The translations under genes and the position numbers were made by a program. Under the pieces are notes generated by a model, which saw nothing but the letters and a program-made list of their open reading frames with translations, did not search any database and was not told the origin of the DNA. From Halomonas sp. LBP4 (GTDB taxonomy: Bacteria; Pseudomonadota; Gammaproteobacteria; Pseudomonadales; Halomonadaceae), in NCBI RefSeq assembly GCF_003202205.1, contig NZ_PDOG01000005.1, positions 150,178 through 214,177 of the forward strand: a stretch of 64,000 bases of DNA, read 5' to 3'. Positions within the stretch are counted from its first letter, which is position 1; each line of letters opens with the position of its first letter. Positions 55,165 through 63,642 of the stretch are shown here, one piece after another.

Positions 55165-55629
55165 TCAACTTCCACCTATTGGCTCGTCGAGCCCGAGTCG
55201 CAAAGCCTTGTCGGTTGGGTATCCGGTATAGTTGATGCTGTCATCGACCCCGTTCTCCCCCAAGGGCTTGTACTCGCCAACCACCTTCCCACTCAATGCG
55301 CCTGACGGCTGGTAGGTGACGATGAACAGGGATGCCACGGCGAGGAAGGCTACGATACCCCAGCCCAACCACCCGATCTGGCTGAATCCGAACACCGGGA
55401 AGGTGTAGGCTAGGGTCGCAACCATCCCGAGCCAGAAGATGACGGCCCCCCACCGGCTGTAGTGGATGATCTTGGCGATCGCGAGGAAGGCGTGAACGAA
55501 GGCGACGAGGCCAAGAATCGCTGCCAACAGCATCAGACCGGCATCGTTGCTGGAGGCGAAATCCCACACAAACCAGCTCATACCTCCGAAACCAGCAGCG
55601 CCGAGCAGGAGCTTGATAGTGAGTTCCAT
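55165..55629 (-). CDS. small four-helix membrane protein
   Basis: 154-aa protein from ATG 55629, preceded by GAGGTG. Four hydrophobic helices (about residues 5-24, 30-50, 58-80 and 85-105) and a 50-residue soluble C-terminus. It lies directly after traG, the position of the entry exclusion gene eex in SXT/R391 and IncC elements, but on the opposite strand, so an exclusion role is only a possibility. Family not recognised. Confidence 0.6.
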   Translation of the reverse strand: MELTIKLLLGAAGFGGMSWFVWDFASSNDAGLMLLAAILGLVAFVHAFLAIAKIIHYSRWGAVIFWLGMVATLAYTFPVFGFSQIGWLGWGIVAFLAVASLFIVTYQPSGALSGKVVGEYKPLGENGVDDSINYTGYPTDKALRLGLDEPIGGS

Positions 55630-56181
55630 GGTGCGCACCTCGTGCCGTTGTCCTTATCAGTTGGTTCCATTATACCCCCTCCAGCAAATACGCAAGCCCC
55701 CTCCCCCGCACCCACTGCGCTCACGCATACTTGCAAGGCCTCTGAAAATCGCATAGGGTTCCCAGCAGGTATGGTTTCAGAAGCACACGCGGTTCGTCCG
55801 TGGCCATGCTCCACCAGGTATCTGGTTCCCTCCTTGCACCACCTCCGTCTATGCCCCCTGTATAGGCCTGAGACTTCCTTCAGCCGCTCTCTGCGGCATG
55901 CCTGATCCAATAGCTTAACCAGAGATATACGCGGCACTCCTTCGCGTACATGCATACACGATGTTACAAAACCGGGGTTGTTGCAGCCCTTATAGATCCG
56001 ATAATCCTCATTAGAACGAGAATTGGTGCATTCATTCCCACCGACTTCCCGTCCTTTATATCGTGCGTCCTCCGCACACTTAGCCAAAGGCTTAATAACT
56101 AAAAAATAACCCGCCGCTGTCGGGTTAGGCAGGTATTGCCTAGAAAACAGCATACGATCAAGCACTGAAGGGATAAACGAC
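55630..56181. other. intergenic region
   Basis: About 550 bp between the small membrane gene and slt. The slt promoter should lie here, upstream of GGGA-containing leader sequence. One hairpin at 56108 is listed separately. No gene is supported in either strand. Confidence 0.4.
56101..56126 (-). terminator. possible minus-strand terminator
   Basis: AACCCG-CCGCTGT-CGGGTT followed, on the minus strand, by TTATTTTTT. It would end a short leftward transcript coming from inside slt or an unseen small RNA. Confidence 0.35.
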
Positions 56182-56838
56182 ATGGCCTATTCCCAGATAG
56201 GCAGACAGGCACGCGCCTTTCTGCAAAACGCAGGCATGACCCCCAGTCGATTGGGAGAAGAAGGCAAGCACCAGGTGGTCCGCCCCCGCCTTGCGACGTC
56301 ACTTGGTCTCGCGCTCTCGCTCATGATTCCACCGGGAGCTTTCAGTGATGCTGAGGCATCGCTTGCTGGCACCATGTACGAAGCACCGGCCCTTGAGCAT
56401 AACCTCGATCCCGTGTTGCTCTACTCTGTCGCGCTAGCGGAATCTGCTCGAGGTGCCGACAGTCAGTTACAGCCCTGGCCCTACACTCTGCGGGTGCTCA
56501 CCGAAGCTGGTTTCTATGGCCAGTCGCGGGAAGAAGCTACGCAGCAACTGCAGCGCTACCTCCAAAAACACGGTTCAGTGGATATCGGCATCATGCAGGT
56601 GAACACTCGTTGGCATGGCCATCGTGTCGATGACGTTACCCAGCTCTTGGACCCATCAGTTGGTCTGCGCGTGGGTGCGGAGATATTGCGCGAGTCGATC
56701 GACTCTGCGCCAGGCGATTTGGTGTTGGGTGTTGGTCGCTACCACAACTGGGCCGACGAGGAGCGGGCTCGCAACTACGGTCGACGCATTCTCGCGATTT
56801 ATCGGAACATCCGTCGTGTCGTGAGGGTGGCAGAATGA
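56182..56838 (+). CDS. lytic transglycosylase for conjugation
   Basis: 218-aa protein with a hydrophobic segment around residues 37-57. The SLT domain has L-L-Y-S-V-A-L-A-E-S (catalytic Glu, ~96) and D-I-G-I-M-Q-V-N (~135-142). Such peptidoglycan hydrolases open the wall for the type IV secretion channel (VirB1-like). Its stop overlaps the next ATG by 4 bp (ATGA), tying it to the FlhD-like activator gene, as in SXT/R391 and IncC regulatory operons. Confidence 0.85.
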   Translation: MAYSQIGRQARAFLQNAGMTPSRLGEEGKHQVVRPRLATSLGLALSLMIPPGAFSDAEASLAGTMYEAPALEHNLDPVLLYSVALAESARGADSQLQPWPYTLRVLTEAGFYGQSREEATQQLQRYLQKHGSVDIGIMQVNTRWHGHRVDDVTQLLDPSVGLRVGAEILRESIDSAPGDLVLGVGRYHNWADEERARNYGRRILAIYRNIRRVVRVAE

Positions 56839-57401
56839 GCGGGCTTTCAATGTTTGGATTCGACCAGGATCTCTGGGAGTGGGACCGCACCCTCTGGTAT
56901 CTCGTCCAGCAGTGCGCCAACCGCTCACCTGAGGAAACCATCCAAACCTTTGGTATTCAGCCTGAATACGCACCATTGGTAGCAGCCCTCTCACCACGTC
57001 AGGTAGAGCGTCTGTCTTCTGGGGTCATCGCCTCGTTCCAGCCAATATTCGATGAAGCGAGCTTTTTCGATCTGCTGGCAGACCCTTATGACCCCCTATC
57101 ACTCCTCTCGCACCCTACGCATGGTCAGCTGGAAGCCCACTTCTGGCTCTTGATCAGCAAGGGTGCCAGCACGAGTCTTGACACAGCCACTTTGCGATAT
57201 GGTGTCAGCCGGCGGGTTGCCCAGGCAGCTGGGACGGCGTCTGCCAATCAGCTCCGCCAAATCTCATCGAGGCTGGGTACTGATTTCCGGCTCCGTTTCG
57301 CCTCTAGCATTATCGAAGAAGTCGCCAATGCCAGCCCCCGTCTGGCACTGACAAAGCGGATGGCATATGCCATGAGCAGGTCCGCAGCAATACCAGGATA
57401 A
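56835..57401 (+). CDS. FlhD-like activator subunit (SetD/AcaD-like)
   Basis: 188-aa soluble, largely helical protein coupled to slt. It precedes an FlhC-type gene, the arrangement of setD-setC in SXT/R391 and acaD-acaC in IncC plasmids, whose products form the master activator of transfer genes. Similarity to FlhD by sequence alone is weak (helical, phrases such as Y-G-V-S-R-R-V-A-Q), so the name depends on context. Confidence 0.6.
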   Translation: MSGLSMFGFDQDLWEWDRTLWYLVQQCANRSPEETIQTFGIQPEYAPLVAALSPRQVERLSSGVIASFQPIFDEASFFDLLADPYDPLSLLSHPTHGQLEAHFWLLISKGASTSLDTATLRYGVSRRVAQAAGTASANQLRQISSRLGTDFRLRFASSIIEEVANASPRLALTKRMAYAMSRSAAIPG

Positions 57402-57470
57402 CGAAGCAAAAAACTAAACGCAGATAACGGAAAGATGCCGCTCGAACGGCACGACTGAAGGGTAGAAATC

Positions 57471-58013
57471 ATGCAACTAGGAACAGAGCAGTTCGACCAG
57501 GTGGCCATGGCGCGGGACATGATCATGCGCGGCTATATCAATAATGCTGTTAAACTCGAAACTCAGCTGTCCATGAAAACGATCCGCACGCTGCGATCCA
57601 AGCTGACGGCTGAGGGGCTGGCGAAGAACCCTAGAGGTCGGCAGATCCGTCAGGGGCAGAGCATCATCAAGCGTTCAGAGGATCGCGAAGATGTCACCAT
57701 TCTGATGCTGGCCTATCGCAACTACGGCGGCGAGAATATCCTGATGTCTGTAGACATCAATGCCCTCAACCTGGCCTACGATACATATGTCCTGGTGAAG
57801 TCCGAAATCAATCGCCACCCAGTGGACTTCATCACGATCAACGATGCCTATGGCCTGGCTCAGGAACTGCGTTCCGATGACGCGATGTTCGAGCAGTGTG
57901 CATCCTGCGATCTCGAATACTTCATCTCCATCCGCCAGGAGTGCTCCACCAAGTGCCCTTTCTGCGCAGGCCCCTCGCATGCGATCGCACCGGCAGAATC
58001 GGTAGTTGCATGA
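57471..58013 (+). CDS. FlhC-like activator subunit (SetC/AcaC-like)
   Basis: 180-aa protein with N-terminal helix-turn-helix-like segment (L-E-T-Q-L-S-M-K-T-I-R-T-L-R) and a C-terminal zinc site C-A-S-C ... C-S-T-K-C-P-F-C, the pattern of FlhC. With the upstream gene it should form an FlhD4C2-like complex that switches on the conjugation operons. Located 69 bp after the FlhD-like gene and ended by a strong bidirectional terminator at 58043. Confidence 0.75.
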   Translation: MQLGTEQFDQVAMARDMIMRGYINNAVKLETQLSMKTIRTLRSKLTAEGLAKNPRGRQIRQGQSIIKRSEDREDVTILMLAYRNYGGENILMSVDINALNLAYDTYVLVKSEINRHPVDFITINDAYGLAQELRSDDAMFEQCASCDLEYFISIRQECSTKCPFCAGPSHAIAPAESVVA

Positions 58014-58042
58014 CATAGCTGCATGATTATCACTGCTGGCCC

Positions 58043-58086
58043 AAGAAAGGGGCGCTGCCAATCGACATTGGCAGCGCCCCTTTCTT
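58043..58086. terminator. strong bidirectional terminator
   Basis: Perfect 20-bp stem AAGAAAGGGGCGCTGCCAAT with a CGAC loop, with A and T runs at the two ends, between convergent setC-like and parR-like genes. Confidence 0.85.
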
Positions 58087-58116
58087 CTCTTTGCTGGGGT
58101 CAGGACATCTACCTCC

Positions 58117-58620
58117 CTAGTCGACAGCGTCATCCTGTGGCGTCAGCATCCCGGCCCGACCCATCAGACGCTGTGAACTGCTGCGTAATGGCTCAGCTCT
58201 ATCACGCCCTCCATCGTCATCGTCAGCACTACTGGCGGTCACTGGAGTCTCCGGAGGCTGTTCGTCCGGACGAAGGCGTCTGCCCTCCTCCTCAACCGCC
58301 GCCGTCGATGCCTTGCCCTCCTCGACGGGGCTGGCTGGCTGGGGCTGCGAAGCCTCAGGCTGGGAAGGCGAACTCGCCTGTGCCGCCTTGTGAGAGCTTT
58401 TGCGTTTACTTCTGTTGGGCCGGGGGCCGCTGCCTTTTGCCGCGGCTGCGACAACATCCACCCCGAGAGCCTCAGCGAGCAAGCCCTGCTGAGCCAGTGA
58501 ACGAAGTCGCTCACATCGATCTCTCCTGCCCAGGCTCTCAAGCTCCTGATACAGACTGGGGTGGACCTTCTTGTCGATACGGACGCGACAATTAAGGGCC
58601 ATAGAGTCGTCTTGAGCCAT
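58117..58620 (-). CDS. parR: ParR-like partition adaptor
   Basis: 167-aa protein. The first ~50 residues look like a ribbon-helix-helix domain (C-R-V-R-I-D-K-K then helices), as in ParR/StbB; the rest is disordered and rich in S, P, Q and charged residues, ending acidic. ATG follows GGAGAAG, 26 bp after parM. ParR binds the parC centromere and links it to ParM filaments. A similar srpMR pair is found next to mobI in SXT/R391 elements. Confidence 0.65.
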   Translation of the reverse strand: MAQDDSMALNCRVRIDKKVHPSLYQELESLGRRDRCERLRSLAQQGLLAEALGVDVVAAAAKGSGPRPNRSKRKSSHKAAQASSPSQPEASQPQPASPVEEGKASTAAVEEEGRRLRPDEQPPETPVTASSADDDDGGRDRAEPLRSSSQRLMGRAGMLTPQDDAVD

Positions 58621-58646
58621 GATCTTCTCCGCGTGGTCAGCCAGCG

Positions 58647-59663
58647 TTATAGTGCGTTAGAGCCAGCAATAAAATAACCGTCAGCAACTGCATGGACATG
58701 CTCCTTAGGAACATAAACTCGCGCCTTACTGAATGCCTCCTTTGCCGCCTCTTGATAAAACGCGGCGCCACCGCCTGCGAGAATCACCACATCAGCAGTA
58801 ACACCATCGAGACGGATTGTATTCTTGAGTTTTTGCACCGCTGTAGATCCCGATTCATAACCTGCGCGGCGCAGATAATCCGCCAACATTACCTTTTCAG
58901 ACATGTGCATGATAAAACCACGGCCAAGGCGCACTGCTTTTTCGAGGTTGTGAATCTGTGGAGGTGTTGAATAGTCCCTATGAATCTCGTCGCTCACCCT
59001 TTGAAGGATGCGAGACATCGCCTCTAGCGAGGTTCCAGCAGATCCGTACCGGATCGCCCCCTCATCAAAGGTCACATAATCAACGCTATAGAATCCGGGG
59101 TCGATAACAATGCAGCGCCCATACTCAATGCGCTCCATGATCTCCGGATCTTCAATGGTGTTTATCGCATGGTAATACGCACCGCCCGGTTGAGGAAGAA
59201 CTGTCACCTTCTTGACGTTGACTGTCTTCTTAGGGGCGATCTGATGCTCCCCCTCTATCATGGCGGACAGCCTGTGCCGGTACTTAACATCCATGAAGTG
59301 GTTCACGGGTAGCCCTGTTACCAAGTGGTCGATCTCATTCATACCAGTCTTGGCAAGCGCCGCGTAGAAAAGCGCCCTATATGGTTTCGAATCTATGTAG
59401 TCGTCACCGAGGATTCGTTCCCAGGAATCCAAGGACGCAGGTTCGACGCCTGCAAAATATATTTCCCCGTCGATCTGAACCTGGATCGGCTTCGCTGCCC
59501 CTGCCGCTCCACCACCCATGTTGCCGCCTGGGTTATTCGAAAATTGAGCCGTTGGGGCGGCACCAGCAGGCATGATAATGCTCTTCTTAACATCACCCTC
59601 CTGGTAGACCATCTTGACGTTGGAATAGCCGATATCCAGACCTACGACACTGGCACTTGACAT
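58647..59663 (-). CDS. parM: actin-like partition ATPase ParM
   Basis: 338-aa actin-fold protein. Phosphate-1 motif V-G-L-D-I-G-Y-S-N-V-K (8-18), phosphate-2 I-V-I-D-P-G-F-Y-S-V-D (~192-202), and adenosine motif V-I-L-A-G-G-G-A-A (~296-304). ParM polymerises to push plasmid copies apart. A glycine-rich insert near residues 43-58 is unusual. The leader AGAGGAGAGCTATC before its ATG is almost the same as that of the gene at 18512. The parC site is expected upstream, in 59,700-59,900, where repeats occur. Confidence 0.85.
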   Translation of the reverse strand: MSSASVVGLDIGYSNVKMVYQEGDVKKSIIMPAGAAPTAQFSNNPGGNMGGGAAGAAKPIQVQIDGEIYFAGVEPASLDSWERILGDDYIDSKPYRALFYAALAKTGMNEIDHLVTGLPVNHFMDVKYRHRLSAMIEGEHQIAPKKTVNVKKVTVLPQPGGAYYHAINTIEDPEIMERIEYGRCIVIDPGFYSVDYVTFDEGAIRYGSAGTSLEAMSRILQRVSDEIHRDYSTPPQIHNLEKAVRLGRGFIMHMSEKVMLADYLRRAGYESGSTAVQKLKNTIRLDGVTADVVILAGGGAAFYQEAAKEAFSKARVYVPKEHVHAVADGYFIAGSNAL

Positions 59664-59770
59664 GATAGCTCTCCTCTGAGCAAGTTATGCTTCTACTGCC
59701 TTATCGAGTGGTAAGCACTCGCGCTCTCACACCTCCAACTATATAGGACTCTGAAAATTACGCAACACTC

Positions 59771-59905
59771 AAAAGCCGCTGTGGCATCCATGGAGGGACA
59801 CTTTGAAACGTTAGTCAGGACGCTGCAAGGACGTTACACCGTCGTTCAAAAGCCGTTTCAGCCGCCCACCAAGTCACACCCAAGTGGCGCTCAAAAGCCG
59901 CTCCT
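59771..59905. repeat. AAAAGCCGYT repeats upstream of parM
   Basis: Three copies of TCAAAAGCCGYT start near 59769, 59846 and 59891. The first is followed by GTGGCATCCATG, matching a copy at 63108. Possible parC centromere or iterons shared with the right-end repeats. Confidence 0.55.
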
Positions 59906-60070
59906 GACCCTTACCGGCCGTGCCAATGTCACTACCTGGACCACGGCATCACCCCCGACCCCGCACTCTGAAGTGAACATAGGAAGACGACCCACGCACC
60001 TCCGGCGACGCCAGCACCCATCGTCACAGCGCTTTCCAAATGGCTGATATCGATGTGCCCTCCATGGCTA

Positions 60071-60191
60071 TCTACCAACTTGGTAGACATACAAGTAGGT
60101 AGTGGCGTTTCTACCAATAATTGGTAGACTAAGGCTGGCCGTAGCCGAGGGATCTCGATCCGCTGAGAGGTAGAACCGTGCTGTCTACCAA
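60071..60191. promoter_or_regulatory. TCTACCAA palindromes, possible oriT or operator
   Basis: TCTACCAA-C-TTGGTAGA (60071-60087) and TCTACCAA-TAA-TTGGTAGA (60110-60128) are perfect palindromes with different spacers; a third half-site is at 60184-60191. They lie upstream of the mobI-like gene, where oriT is found in SXT/R391 and IncC elements. Could instead be repressor sites. Confidence 0.5.
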
Positions 60192-60249
60192 GAGATAGTT
60201 ATGGGTGGGAAATGGGCGTCAGCCGCCCCAGCCAAAAAGGGGGTGAAGT

Positions 60250-60789
60250 GTGGTAAGGACTGAGGAGTTGCGACGCGTCACCGAGGAGGGATCGTCCTCT
60301 GATGACAACGCGCTGAAGCTACCAGACATCGGGGCATCGTCTACCACGGCGATCCAGCAGCTCGAGCAGCTGCTCGAACACGAGTTCTATGCGGCTGCAG
60401 CTCACGCTCGTCTAATCTGCGATGCGTACTGGAGCAACATGCAGGACGAGCTCGCCTCAGGTGCGGAGGACGCGACGCTACAGACACGGGTGCGTGTCAT
60501 CGACGGGACGTTGCAGGCGGTCTGGATGCGAGCGACAGGACCGGCGCGATCGGGCCCTTCGAAAGGCCGGTATTATGCTAAGCAGCTGCCGAAGGGTACG
60601 GCCAGCAATAATCCAAACTACAGCAAGGCAACATTTACCCGCTGCCCTTCCTGGGAAAAGGAACTAGCGGAGTATGTCGAGGGGCATTACGCGAAACAGC
60701 GTGAGCGGGCAATGATACTCACCCAGATGCGCCGATTGATGCGACGCTACAAGAAGGTTGTTGACCAGAGCTACGAAGATTACAAATAG
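60250..60789 (+). CDS. mobI: MobI-like transfer initiation protein
   Basis: 179-aa basic, mostly helical protein with GTG start at 60250. C-terminal features include F-T-R-C-P-S-W-E-K-E-L-A-E and a very basic helix near the end. In SXT/R391 and IncC elements mobI encodes an essential oriT-binding factor next to the srpMR partition genes; size, position beside parMR and the upstream palindromes fit. Sequence similarity was judged by eye only. Confidence 0.5.
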   Translation: MVRTEELRRVTEEGSSSDDNALKLPDIGASSTTAIQQLEQLLEHEFYAAAAHARLICDAYWSNMQDELASGAEDATLQTRVRVIDGTLQAVWMRATGPARSGPSKGRYYAKQLPKGTASNNPNYSKATFTRCPSWEKELAEYVEGHYAKQRERAMILTQMRRLMRRYKKVVDQSYEDYK

Positions 60790-60805
60790 GATGAGGGTGA
60801 ATGAC

Positions 60806-61072
60806 ATGTCGAAGTATCGCACTGCATCGTCACCACATAGCGTTTCAGCGACAGCGATTGCCAGAACATCTGGGAATACAGGTGGCATGTCAGTTCATCG
60901 AGAAATGAACATTGAGGCAGGTAACCGCGAACATGCTCGATTCGACGCAGAGGTTCGTCGTTACATGCAGGATGGTGCTTCATCTAATCTCAAGCACCGT
61001 CGTTTCATGACATTGGTCACAGGTGCTGCTGTCAGCATTCTGGGTATCGTATTTGTCACGACTATGCTTTGA
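60806..61072 (+). CDS. small protein with C-terminal membrane anchor
   Basis: 88-aa protein from ATG 60806 (an in-frame ATG at 60791 is possible; GATGAGGGTG lies just upstream). Soluble serine-rich N-terminus and one hydrophobic helix in the last ~20 residues. Follows the mobI-like gene by 16 bp and ends before a terminator at 61121. Function unknown. Confidence 0.55.
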   Translation: MSKYRTASSPHSVSATAIARTSGNTGGMSVHREMNIEAGNREHARFDAEVRRYMQDGASSNLKHRRFMTLVTGAAVSILGIVFVTTML

Positions 61073-61120
61073 CCAATCTCTGCAAGTACATGTATCACGG
61101 CGGCAATCTATAATGACGCG

Positions 61121-61143
61121 AAGGGGCTACGGATTTGCCCCTT
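61121..61143 (+). terminator. terminator after mobI-like operon
   Basis: AAGGGGC-TACGGATTT-GCCCCTT followed by a short pyrimidine stretch, 48 bp past the small membrane gene. From here to about 61500 no gene is supported. Confidence 0.65.
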
Positions 61144-61508
61144 TCTCTAGTCCGGGGTGATCTGGGTATCCACATGTCGAGGCCAGATACATATCAGTCT
61201 GGCATCCAGGATGACCGCCCTCCCCTGCCCGGTATTCGAATACCACCACAACACGGTATAAGCGTGATCGTGTTTTGTCATTTTGTGGCACCCGCACTTA
61301 TCACCGACTTCCTTAATGCTGTTTACGCTTCATTTCCCGCTACGTATCGATAGTGTTGTCCATCCTGAATTTTTATGGTGGATGATCATTCAAGACACCC
61401 GCCCTCCACTGCTCTGTCACCACATTTCATCCGCAGCTGAAACATAACAATTGGGGATCTCCTGCTGTGCGGTTATGCACCGAATAAGCCTTTCATACTT
61501 AAAGCTAG

Positions 61509-61880
61509 TTACAATGTCCTCACGGCATTGCGTGCTGTCTTATTATTCTCAACGCCTATGACGTGATGAAACGCATCAGTCACCAGGTTGATGACTCGAG
61601 GATCATCTCCAGCGGGCGTTCTTAACGAGTGTGGTGGCATTGATGTTATCGAACCCACATATTGAGCACGACTGACCAGAGACACTCTCCTGAGTGATCC
61701 GTGCGTGACATATCGTGAGAGGGCTGTGATAACCCCCATGTAGGCAACATTGCCGGAGAGCACCTCGAAACCGGCCTCCGGGAAGGCCTCTGTGAGCCTC
61801 GATCGCCACCTTAGGCGGCCTCTACCCTTCCCTATCGCCAGAAACGCTCCTGTGCGCCCTGTGAAGCGAATACGCGGCAT
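61509..61880 (-). CDS. possible hypothetical protein
   Basis: 123-aa ORF with protein-like composition in places (F-L-A-I-G-K-G-R-G, Y-M-G-V-I-T-A-L-S-R-Y-V). No clear ribosome binding site and no family. It may be coding or chance. Confidence 0.3.
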   Translation of the reverse strand: MPRIRFTGRTGAFLAIGKGRGRLRWRSRLTEAFPEAGFEVLSGNVAYMGVITALSRYVTHGSLRRVSLVSRAQYVGSITSMPPHSLRTPAGDDPRVINLVTDAFHHVIGVENNKTARNAVRTL

Positions 61881-63642
61881 CCGAGCTCATGCCGCATCAT
61901 CGAGGGTTTGGTCAGCGCCTCGAGCAGCACCATCACGGAGCACACCGAGATGACACCTCGTTACAGGCCGGCGTCTGCCCGCACCGAGCAAGAGCCCTTG
62001 TCTGTTCTGATGGTTCATTGCGATGACTGCGGTTAGCGAAGGCTGGGCAACCCTGCTGGCGCCATCGAGACAGCATCTCAGTTTTTCGTCGGCGCATCGG
62101 TCGCTGTGGAAACGACCCTTTCGTTACCCGGGTGCCGCGGTGCCGCCGCGCCTCAGCTCCGCCTCAATCCATGCACGGCGCATCCCCTGCTCGATGACGT
62201 ACCGAGACGTTGCGGCTGCTCCCACAGCAGATCATTGATGACGTCGTGTCGGGAAGCCTGGCGCCGCCGCGAGAGAACAACTGCTACGTCATGAAGCCAA
62301 CGTCGCCGCGGTGCCGGTGCCAATGCCGCGCTCGCGTGTTCGATCCAGATCCCAGGACAAGAGGCGATCCCGGCAGAGTCTCGTTGCACGGGTGATTCAG
62401 GATAGCGAAGCGCCGGCCCCCTACTCTCCCCAAGGGATGTGGTGTCTGAACAACGAGCCCAGAGTTGCCGTGCACCCGGGTATGGTCTCCGGTCCTATCA
62501 TGGCGAGACTGATCCAGCCCAGGCCCAGCACGGAACGTGAGGCGCTGCTGCTGCTGTCGCGCCGGGGCGAGCTATCCCATTGAGATCGAGCATCCTGGCC
62601 TAGATGACAACCCTCCGTGGGCCGAAGCCCAGGTGGGCGGGAGTTGCTTCGAGCACACCAGCGACGCCCTGGGACAGGGGTTGGCACATGGCGACTTCAT
62701 CATCTCGACCAAATTATCCGGCACGTCGTCGGGACACGTCATCGACACCGCCGCCTCGTCGACGCACCGCCCGTGCACCAGGATCTCGGGCAAGGTTTCC
62801 ACGTGACGCCGGCACGTCACCTCCCGCATCTGTCACCCGAGGCTATCCACAGATCGAGTGGACAAGGTTGTGGAATACGCTGTCACGTCAGACCGCTAAG
62901 CCGTTGCCCTTGCTAGGACTATCCCAGCACGCTGCATTCTCGAGACACGGTGGTCAAAAATTGATCGACAATCGCTCCTGGTCTCGACCAATGACGGTGG
63001 CACCTCTCGATGGCCTCACAACTGCCATGGCCTGGATCTGACACGTTGCGTCATGGACCACTACCCCCTGAATTCGAGGTCTGCTGCACCGTGACGTCAT
63101 TCCTTCTAAAGCCGTTGTAGCATCCATGCATTTGGACCCCTCGCCCCACTGTCACATCGCCACATCATCAGGGCACTTCGCGTCTATCGAGGGACGCTTA
63201 AACATCCATCCAGAGCCGTTATGAATCCACATACCATAGCGCATGTGATGGACTATTCCTTTCTATGACAGAGCGGCAGGAGGAAGTCCGTAGAAAGCCG
63301 TTAGGGAAGCCACTGGCGTGCTGATTTGCGTGATTCCGGATACCTCGTATGGTGCTGGCAAGGGTCACTGGTGTTTCTCAAGCGGCTTTAGAAAGCCACC
63401 ATAGGTGCGGTAGGCAGAAAATATGCACGTAGAGGCCGGAGAAGGGCAGCGACAACACGAAAGGCCAAAACCCTTGGTCATCATATGCACTACAGAGCCG
63501 CCACAGCATCCTTATAAAGACCCTTGGTCCACCATGATACGACTCTGAAGGAGACGGCTTAGAAGAAGCAACGATGAGACCTCTCTATGAGTCTCCACAG
63601 TGTCTCTATAACGGCTTTTGAAAGCCCCAGGAATCAATAACG
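61881..63642. other. gene-poor region, probable origin-type DNA
   Basis: About 1.76 kb where no reading frame on either strand is convincing. The right 550 bp carry the iteron-like repeats described separately. The left part is GC-rich and shows no recognisable element. Confidence 0.45.
63108..63624. repeat. iteron-like AAAGCCGTT repeats
   Basis: Copies of RRAGCCGTT/CC occur near 63108, 63212, 63293, 63495 and in reverse (AACGGCTTT, AGCGGCTTT) near 63380 and 63611, often followed by a CATCC word. The copy at 63108-63128 differs at two positions from 59772-59792. Spacing is irregular. Looks like a replication origin or centromere. Confidence 0.55.

Noticed and set aside
61881..63100. Several 60-145-aa open frames
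   Set aside because: They overlap on both strands, lack ribosome binding sites and show composition typical of chance frames in GC-rich DNA.
59771..63624. CRISPR array
   Set aside because: Repeats are short, imperfect, irregularly spaced and in both orientations, with no cas genes in the window.
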